Shown: positions 15,493-21,150 of the stretch, piece after piece
Layout of the letters: the number at the start of each line of letters is the position of its first letter
Numbering within the stretch: position 1 is the first letter of the stretch
Source: Streptomyces californicus
GTDB taxonomy: Bacteria; Actinomycetota; Actinomycetes; Streptomycetales; Streptomycetaceae
DNA: 28,489 nt
Direction of reading: 5' to 3'
Assembly: GCF_000717645.1 (NCBI RefSeq)
Contig: NZ_JNZZ01000043.1
Span: forward strand, 1 to 28,489
The notes under the pieces: generated by a model
The model's input: only the letters and a program-made list of their open reading frames with translations
Told to the model about the DNA's origin: nothing
Database searches by the model: none
Translations under genes and position numbers: made by a program

Positions 15493-17235
15493 GTGCGCAC
15501 ACAGGACAACGCCCGCAACGACGACGACAGGAGCGCGCGGGTGCAGGCCCGCAGACCTGAGAAGCCGGGAGCAGAGGCGCTCGCCGGAGGCATGGCCCTG
15601 CAGCGCACGGCCGGGAACGCCGCCGTCGTCCAGATGCTCCGCAGGGCCGGGCACCCCCCTGCGCTGGACCATGAGCACGGCGACGGGTGCGGCCACCAGG
15701 AGGAGACCGCGCCGACCGCCGACACAGCCGTGCAACGCCGTGCGGACGCCCCCGTGCAGCGCCGCTCGGCCGTCCACGACGTCCTGCGCACCGGCGGGCG
15801 GAGTCTCGGCGGCACCGAGCGCGCCGACATGGAGGCCCGGCTCGGCGCGGACTTCTCCGCTGTCCGCGTTCACACGGACGCTGCCGCGAAGGCGTCCGCC
15901 GCGGAGATGGGCGCCCGTGCCTACACCTCTGGCAATCACATCGTCATCGGTGACGGAGGAGGGGACAGACACACCCTCGCCCACGAGTTGACCCATGTCA
16001 TCCAACAGCGCCAGGGACCCGTCGCCGGTACGGACAACGGGTCGGGGCTGCGGGTGTCCGACCCGTCCGACCGGTTCGAGCGCGAGGCCGAGGCCAACGC
16101 GACGCGGGTGATGAGCGGGCCACGCCCGCAGACGGACGTCGCCCGCTCGGTGGACCACCGGGCCTCCGGTGGCGACGGGCAGGTTCAGCGGGCAGTCGAC
16201 GTGCAGCGTGTGGAGGGCGACAAGCAACTTGAGATCGAGGGCGGGGCGGAGGGCCCCACGACGGTCCGGTCTGCGTCGGACCTGCTCGTGTGGCTGATCG
16301 GCCACCCCGTGAGCCCCGCCCCCAGGAACTACGCCACCCCCGCCACGCTGCAGAGGGTCCTGGCGCGTCTGGAACGGTCGGGCGGCCCGATCGACCATGC
16401 CGCGGTCTGGCAGGCCCTGCGCGAAGTCGTCGCCCAGCAGGAGGCCGACGGCTCCAGCGACAGCAGCAGCAGTAGTGACAGCGAGGGCGGGGGCGGCTTC
16501 TTCCGGCAGGGCAATCGCCGCACCGACGACAGCAGCAGCGAGGAGAGCAGCAGCGACGAGGAGTCGGAGCGTTCCAGCGTCGCCTCGTCCGGATCACGTT
16601 CGGGAGCCGACTGGGCGGAGGGCGAATGGGGTGTGGACGAGTTCGGCATCCCCGGGACGCCGAAGGAGTTCCGGCGCGAGCTGGACGGGGACACAGTCGC
16701 GGAACGGCAGAAGGAGCTTGCCGCGAGCCTGAGCGGCTACCGGCTGGTCGGGTTCCACGGCACCCACGTCGAAAGCGTCGGGAGCCTGGTCACACACGGC
16801 CCGGACACGGGCATGGTCGGCAAGGGGAGCGGCCTCGGCAAGGGGCGCGGGTTCTACGTCGCCCCCGTCGTGGCCCCCGCCTCCCAGAAGGCTCAGGGGA
16901 CGACCGACGCGAAGCAGAACGCGAAGATCTGGGGTCCGTTCCTGGTGGCCGTCTACGTGAAGGACGACATCGGGCTGGTGGCCGGTGCCGGCGGGTCCGA
17001 CGGCGGTGTCGAGTTCGAGAGCGACAGCGACTCCGGTTCCGCGTCCGGCGCCGGGGCCACGATGGTCGCCTACGGCTCCGACGAACTGGTCATCCCCGAA
17101 GAACTGTTCGGGAGCGTCAAGCTGGTCCGCAACGTCGACGACGTCTCGATGGCGTCCGACCCGGGTGTCGCCGCGGTCGGGTACGAGGACGGCGTCAGTC
17201 AGTACGACAAGTCCAAGGCCAAGTCCAAGAAGTGA
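15493..17235 (+). CDS. DUF4157 (eCIS-associated) protein with putative C-terminal ADP-ribosyltransferase domain
   Basis: A 580-residue multidomain protein. Residues 33-50 hold ALQRTAGNAAVVQML and residues 60-68 a His/Cys motif (HEHGDGCGH), both recurrent in actinomycete DUF4157 proteins. DUF4157 spans about 91-177 with the metalloprotease-like HELTH (164-168). VQR motifs recur at about 79-91 and 230-240. A Ser/Asp/Glu-rich linker covers about 319-370. The C-terminal part (about 405-550) has GFHGT (His422), GRGFYVAP (Tyr455) and an acidic ELVIPEE (531-537). This His-Tyr-Glu order resembles diphtheria toxin/exotoxin A-type ADP-ribosyltransferases (compare exotoxin A VGYHGT and RGFYIAG). There is no signal peptide; the C-terminus is Lys-rich. 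GTG at 15493 has AGGAAG about 12 nt upstream. DUF4157 is known from contractile-injection-system loci, but no such structural genes are in this window. DUF4157 is secure; ART fold and toxin role are inferred. Confidence 0.85.
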   Translation: MRTQDNARNDDDRSARVQARRPEKPGAEALAGGMALQRTAGNAAVVQMLRRAGHPPALDHEHGDGCGHQEETAPTADTAVQRRADAPVQRRSAVHDVLRTGGRSLGGTERADMEARLGADFSAVRVHTDAAAKASAAEMGARAYTSGNHIVIGDGGGDRHTLAHELTHVIQQRQGPVAGTDNGSGLRVSDPSDRFEREAEANATRVMSGPRPQTDVARSVDHRASGGDGQVQRAVDVQRVEGDKQLEIEGGAEGPTTVRSASDLLVWLIGHPVSPAPRNYATPATLQRVLARLERSGGPIDHAAVWQALREVVAQQEADGSSDSSSSSDSEGGGGFFRQGNRRTDDSSSEESSSDEESERSSVASSGSRSGADWAEGEWGVDEFGIPGTPKEFRRELDGDTVAERQKELAASLSGYRLVGFHGTHVESVGSLVTHGPDTGMVGKGSGLGKGRGFYVAPVVAPASQKAQGTTDAKQNAKIWGPFLVAVYVKDDIGLVAGAGGSDGGVEFESDSDSGSASGAGATMVAYGSDELVIPEELFGSVKLVRNVDDVSMASDPGVAAVGYEDGVSQYDKSKAKSKK

Positions 17236-17237
17236 AC

Positions 17238-17272
17238 CGGTCCCCGCCCGCACGCCGTGCGGGCGGGGACCG
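17238..17272 (+). terminator. Hairpin terminator after the DUF4157 gene
   Basis: A 16-bp perfect stem (17238-17253 with 17257-17272) with a GCC loop starts 2 nt after the stop codon. It shares 13 nt of each arm with the terminator after mmsA. Confidence 0.9.
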
Positions 17273-17327
17273 CCTCTCCGCGGAAAGCGGATGCCGGACC
17301 ACCGTCGCGCCCTGCATCCTGTGACCT

Positions 17328-17948
17328 GTGAACACCCTCGCCCACCCGCCCCGCCACGAGATCCGCGCGCTCCACACCGCCACGACCGTCACCGTCTACC
17401 AGGCGTACCGCCCCGCCATCGGACTGCCCGCCGCGCGCGACGGGCGGTTCCCCGAGGAGTGGAAACGGGACCGGATGACCTGGATCAAACCCAGCTTCCT
17501 GTGGATGATGTACCGCTGCGGCTGGGGCACGAAGGAGGGCCAGGAAGTCGTCCTGGCCGTCGAGATCGACCGGAGCGGCCTGGCATGGGCCCTCGCGAAC
17601 GCCGAACTCTCCCACTACACACGCGGTGTGCACCCCGACCGAGCGACCTGGAAGCGGAGCCTGCGGACGGCCCCCGCTCGGGTCCAGTGGGACCCCGAAC
17701 GCGACCTCCACCTGAACCCGCTCCCGTACCGCTCCCTCCAACTCGGCCTGAGCGGCGAGGCGTCCCGCAGGTACGCGGACGAGTGGACCGTCTCCGTACG
17801 CGACGTCACCCCGCTGGCCCGCGAGGTCCACGCGGCGGTCCGCTCGGGCGACCACGAACGCGCCGCCGCCCTGCTGCCGGCGGAGACCCCGCTCGACCTT
17901 CCCGCACCCCGGCCGGTGGCGGCCGCCCCCGCTGCGTCCGAGGGGTGA
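17328..17948 (+). CDS. DUF4291 family protein
   Basis: A 206-residue soluble protein that matches DUF4291 over about residues 10-175. The family-defining stretches are EIRALHTATTVTVYQAYRP, RMTWIKPSFLWMMYRCGW, QEVVLAVEIDRSGLAWAL, and the later WDPERDLHLNPLPYRSLQLGL. The biochemical role of DUF4291 is not established to my knowledge, and I do not assign one. The last 30 residues are Ala/Pro-rich. The start is GTG at 17328; no ribosome binding site is visible, and CATCCT 7 nt upstream could be a -10 of a leaderless message. It follows the putative toxin gene by 92 bp but a strong hairpin lies between, so co-transcription is doubtful. Adjacency could reflect linked function or chance. Confidence 0.85.
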   Translation: MNTLAHPPRHEIRALHTATTVTVYQAYRPAIGLPAARDGRFPEEWKRDRMTWIKPSFLWMMYRCGWGTKEGQEVVLAVEIDRSGLAWALANAELSHYTRGVHPDRATWKRSLRTAPARVQWDPERDLHLNPLPYRSLQLGLSGEASRRYADEWTVSVRDVTPLAREVHAAVRSGDHERAAALLPAETPLDLPAPRPVAAAPAASEG

Positions 17949-17957
17949 CTTTCGGCA

Positions 17958-17987
17958 GTGTCACCGGCCGCGCGGCCTCCGTACCCT
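17958..17987 (+). promoter_or_regulatory. Promoter of a probably leaderless histidine kinase message
   Basis: GTGTCA (17958-17963), an 18-nt spacer and TACCCT (17982-17987) precede the GTG start by 7 nt. That spacing places the first transcribed base at or next to the start codon. No ribosome binding site is present. Confidence 0.55.
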
Positions 17988-17994
17988 CTCCCTC

Positions 17995-19473
17995 GTGAAC
18001 AGGCTCTCCCTTCCCCGGAAGACGTCAGCGGCGAACGGCCGGGGCGCCGGGCCGCGCCGGCCCGATCCGGGAGGCGTCCTGGTACCCGCCGTCGCGGCGT
18101 TCGGCGCCCTGAGCCTGGTGGGGTGGTGGTGGGGCCTGCCGACCGCGATCGCCGCGTTCGCCGCCGGGCGGGGACCGGGGCGCGCCCGGACGGTCGTCCT
18201 GTGCCTGGCCGGGGCGCTCGTCGCGGGAGCGGCGGCCGTGGCCGTCGTGCCGTCCCTGCTCGCGCTCGCCCCGCAGTTCGTCGCGGTCGTCGTCCTCGCC
18301 GTGCTGGTGCCGTGGTTCGTGGGGCGGTTCTCCCGCCAGTACCAGCAACTGGTCCGGGCCGGCTGGGAGCGCGCCGAACAGATGGAGCGGGAGCGGAGGT
18401 TGGTCGCCGAGCAGGCGAGACTGCTGGAGCGGGCCAGGATCGCCCGGGACATGCACGACGTGCTCGGCCACGACCTGAGCCTGATCGCCCTGTCGGCCGG
18501 AGCCCTGAAACTGGCCCCCGGTCTGGACGAACGGCACCGGCGGGCCGCCCAGGACATCCGGGGCCGGGCGGCGGCCGCCGTGGAGCGCCTGGGAGAGGTG
18601 ATCGGCGTCCTCCGCGAGGAGGGCGAGGAGCCGCCGCGGGGACCGGACGACGGTGACATCGCCCGGCTCGTCCGTGACGCGGCCGCCTCCGGGCTCCCCG
18701 TCGAACTCTCCGTGGAGGGCGAACCGGTGGAGCTGCCGCCCGTCGTCGGGCGCGCCGCGCACCGGGTCGTCCAGGAGGGGCTGACCAATGCGGCCAAGCA
18801 CGCGCCCGGCGCCCCCGTGCGCGTCGAGCTCACGTACACCGCCGCCGAGACGCGGGTGGCGGTGCGCGACGAGGCGGGCCCCGCGCCGTCCCCCTCGTAC
18901 GCCTGCGGCCCGCCGCCCGCGCGGGGCGGCCGCGGCCTCATCGGGCTGGACGAGCGCGTCCGGCTCGTCGGCGGCACGCTCGACCACGGCCCCCGGGACG
19001 GCGGTTTCGCCCTCACCGCCCGGCTGCCCCGCCACGCCCCCGCGAAGCCGCGCCGGCCGTCCCCCCGGCCGGGCCCCGACGACCGCGCGCCGGGACCTGC
19101 GCCCGACGGGTACCGGTGGGCCCGGCGGCGCGTCCGGCGCACCCTCCTCACCGCGCTCGCCGTACCGTTCGCCGTGGGCGCGGTGCTGCTCGCCGTCGTG
19201 GGGACGTGGGAGACGGTGGCCGCCTCCCGGTCCGTCCTCGACCCGCGCGACTACGCCCGCCTGCGCGTGGGGCAGGATCGGTCCGACGTAGGGAAGGTGC
19301 TGCCGGACCGGCAGGCGGTGGAGCGGCCGGCGGGGGCCGGGGCGAAGGAACGGGGAACGACGTGCGAGTTCTATGCGATGACGGCCGACCGCTTCGACGA
19401 CCGGTCCGGGGACGTGTACCGGCTCTGCTTCCGGGGCGGCCGGCTCGTCTCCCGCGACGCGCTGACACCGTGA
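17995..19473 (+). CDS. Sensor histidine kinase (HisKA_3/NarL-partner type) with an extra C-terminal membrane-anchored domain
   Basis: A 492-residue membrane kinase. About three helices lie in residues 27-112, followed by a charged coiled-coil-like segment. The HisKA_3 box is ARIARDMHDVLGHDLSLIA (phosphoacceptor His154). The HATPase domain has an N box EGLTNAAKHA (261-270) and a G box GGRGLIGLDER (311-321). The D box is degenerate (VRDEAGP). Unusually, the protein continues: a Pro/Arg-rich linker (345-375), another membrane helix (about 383-405) and about 85 residues ending in a two-Cys domain. That domain contains YARLRVGQDRSDVGKVLPD, reminiscent of SmpA/BamE-like or BLIP-like modules, and would face outside. 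The kinase normally autophosphorylates and passes phosphate to the LuxR-type regulator encoded 7 bp downstream, which is frameshifted here. The signal is unknown. Confidence 0.92.
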   Translation: MNRLSLPRKTSAANGRGAGPRRPDPGGVLVPAVAAFGALSLVGWWWGLPTAIAAFAAGRGPGRARTVVLCLAGALVAGAAAVAVVPSLLALAPQFVAVVVLAVLVPWFVGRFSRQYQQLVRAGWERAEQMERERRLVAEQARLLERARIARDMHDVLGHDLSLIALSAGALKLAPGLDERHRRAAQDIRGRAAAAVERLGEVIGVLREEGEEPPRGPDDGDIARLVRDAAASGLPVELSVEGEPVELPPVVGRAAHRVVQEGLTNAAKHAPGAPVRVELTYTAAETRVAVRDEAGPAPSPSYACGPPPARGGRGLIGLDERVRLVGGTLDHGPRDGGFALTARLPRHAPAKPRRPSPRPGPDDRAPGPAPDGYRWARRRVRRTLLTALAVPFAVGAVLLAVVGTWETVAASRSVLDPRDYARLRVGQDRSDVGKVLPDRQAVERPAGAGAKERGTTCEFYAMTADRFDDRSGDVYRLCFRGGRLVSRDALTP

Positions 19474-19480
19474 GCCCCCG

Positions 19481-20259
19481 ATGACCGCCGCCGGACCGGA
19501 CCGCTCCGCGACGCCCCCCGGCCCCGGGCCGGCCGGGGCCGGTGCGCCCGCCCCCGCGCGCCCCCGGCCGATCCGCGTGCTCGTCGCCGACGACGAGCCC
19601 ATGATCCGCGCCGGCGTACGGGCGGTGCTCGCCACCGACCCCGGCGTCGCGGTCGTCGCGGAGGCGGCCGACGGACGCCGGGCCGCCGGGCCGTCGAACT
19701 GGTCCGGGCCCACCGCCCGCACGTGGCCGTCCTCGACGTGCGGATGCCGGGGACCGACGGCATCGACGCCGCCGCCGAGATCCGGCGCGCCCTGCCCGCG
19801 ACCGGCGTCGTCATGCTGACCACGTTCGGCGAGGACGACTACATCCTGCGGGCGCTCGGCGCCGGGGCCGCCGGGTTCCTGATCAAGTCCGGAGAGCCCG
19901 AGGAACTCCTCGCCGGGGTACGGGCCGTGGCCGAGGGCGCCGCCTACCTGTCACCGAAGATCGCCGCCCGGGTGGTCGCGCACCTCGCGTCCACCGGAGC
20001 CGGGGAACGGGCCGGCCGGCGGAACGCCGCCCGGGAGCGGATCGCCGAACTGACGCCCCGGGAGCGCGACGTGCTGGCGCACCTCGGCGGCGGACTGTCC
20101 AACGGGCAGATCGCCCGGCGGCTGCACCTGGTCGAAGGCACGGTCAAGGCGCACGTCAGCTCCGTCCTGGCCCGCCTCGGCGTCGGCAACCGGGCCGCGG
20201 CCGCCGTCGTCGCCCACGAAGCCGGCCTCCTGCCCCCACCACCGCCCGAGCAGCGCTGA
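19481..20259 (+). pseudogene. NarL/LuxR-family response regulator disrupted by an 8-bp tandem duplication
   Basis: The partner of the upstream kinase is split between two frames. From ATG 19481 the frame encodes the receiver start (RVLVADDEPMIRAGV) to EAADGRRA, then runs out of frame to a stop at 19817-19819. From 19693 another frame encodes VELVRAHRPHVAVLDVRMPG, with the phospho-acceptor Asp, the rest of the receiver, and a LuxR HTH (LTPRERDVLAHLGGGLSNGQIARRL). GCCGGGCC is present twice in tandem at the junction (19677-19692). Deleting one copy restores a continuous 256-residue regulator reading GRRAVELVRAH. As given, the full protein cannot be made. A GTG at 19723 could start a shortened product with only part of the receiver plus the HTH. 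The cause is a true mutation, a switchable repeat, or an assembly error. Confidence 0.92.
19677..19692 (+). repeat. 8-bp tandem duplication causing the response-regulator frameshift
   Basis: GCCGGGCC at 19677-19684 is repeated exactly at 19685-19692. The sequence before and after reads as the two halves of one receiver domain when a single copy is kept. Confidence 0.95.
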
Positions 20260-20937
20260 GACCAGCAGCCCGGCCGGGCGGCCCAGCACCAGGAGCGCCG
20301 AGGCGACGACCGCACCGCCGAGCAGGGCCCCGGCGGCCACGTCGTGCGGATAGTGGACCCCCACCAGCACCCGCAGCAGCGCCGCGGCCACCGCCACGGG
20401 CAGCGTCACCGCCGCGAGCCGGGGCCGCCGGACGGCCAGCCCGACCGCGAGGGCGGCTGCCAGAGTCGCGTGGTTGCTGGGGAACGACCAGTCGCCGGGT
20501 TCGGGGCAGGCGGCGACCGCCTCCGACCCGTCCACCGCCCGGCACGGCCGCTCCTCGTTGACGACCAGCTTCAGCGCCTCGCTGACCGCGTACGTCACCA
20601 CCGTCCCCGAGCCGATCAGCGCGGCCCCCGCCACCGCCCCCGCGTCCCTGCGGCGCAGCGCCGACCAGCAGACCCCGAGCAGCAGCAGGCCCAGGACGAC
20701 CAGCGTGGCCTCCGAACCCAGCTCCAGGAGATGGCCCAGCCACCCCGGGGCGTCGTGGACCGCCTCCGTCAGCGAGCGGTACGCGGAGACGGACGCCCCG
20801 CCCGTCACCTCGACCGGGCCGGGCCGCCCCAGGCCGCCCGGCGACAGCGCCCCGAGACCGGCCGCGGCAGCGCCCAGCAGTGCGGCGGCCCCGAAGAGCC
20901 GGGCGGGCCAGTGGTGTTGATGTGTGTGCTTCGCCAT
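19951..20937 (-). CDS. PAP2-family membrane phosphatase with antisense-encoded C-terminal tail
   Basis: A 328-residue protein whose first 225 or so residues form a typical PAP2 phosphatase with about six helices. The three phosphatase motifs are visible: K-x6-RP at Lys123-Pro131 (KLVVNEERP), PSNH at 153-156, and GVHYPHD with His195 and Asp199. Such enzymes dephosphorylate lipid phosphates such as phosphatidate or undecaprenyl pyrophosphate at the membrane. The start at 20937 opens MAKHTHQHHWPA, a His-rich leader before the first helix; no strong ribosome binding site is seen. The frame meets no stop at the end of the domain and continues about 309 bp antisense into the response-regulator gene, adding about 100 Gly/Asp/Gln-rich residues without family resemblance. 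This tail may be a run-on. Confidence 0.87.
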   Translation of the reverse strand: MAKHTHQHHWPARLFGAAALLGAAAAGLGALSPGGLGRPGPVEVTGGASVSAYRSLTEAVHDAPGWLGHLLELGSEATLVVLGLLLLGVCWSALRRRDAGAVAGAALIGSGTVVTYAVSEALKLVVNEERPCRAVDGSEAVAACPEPGDWSFPSNHATLAAALAVGLAVRRPRLAAVTLPVAVAAALLRVLVGVHYPHDVAAGALLGGAVVASALLVLGRPAGLLVSALLGRWWGQEAGFVGDDGGRGPVADAEAGQDGADVRLDRAFDQVQPPGDLPVGQSAAEVRQHVALPGRQFGDPLPGGVPPAGPFPGSGGREVRDHPGGDLR

Positions 20938-21138
20938 GCGGTGAACGTACGGAGGCACCACGGCCCGGTGCGCGGGCCGAACGGCAGGGGCGGCCCCCGA
21001 CGAACGTCGGGGTTGACACCCCGCGGGCTCCCCGGGCGCGCCCCGTACCGCGTCCGCAGTACGGCGGGGGCGCACGTACCTCTCAAGGAGGCCGCGCACC
21101 TCCCCCCGGCGGCCTCCGGCCGAGCCGCGTCCTCCGTT

Positions 21139-21144
21139 TAGGGT
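21139..21144 (+). promoter_or_regulatory. -10 element of a possibly leaderless hydrolase-ABC message
   Basis: TAGGGT ends 6 nt before the ATG at 21151, the spacing expected for a transcript starting at the start codon. GGAGG abuts the ATG with no spacer, too close for an ordinary ribosome binding site. No clear -35 is seen. Confidence 0.4.
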
Positions 21145-21150
21145 CGGAGG

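Noticed and set aside
15348..15560. Short plus-strand frame starting within the terminator after mmsA
   Set aside because: It begins in a hairpin, has no ribosome binding site and overlaps the start of the DUF4157 gene in another frame.
11988..15830. A 1280-codon open frame on the minus strand opposite iolD and mmsA
   Set aside because: No recognisable domain and Gly/Arg/Asp-rich composition; both plus-strand genes are unmistakable.
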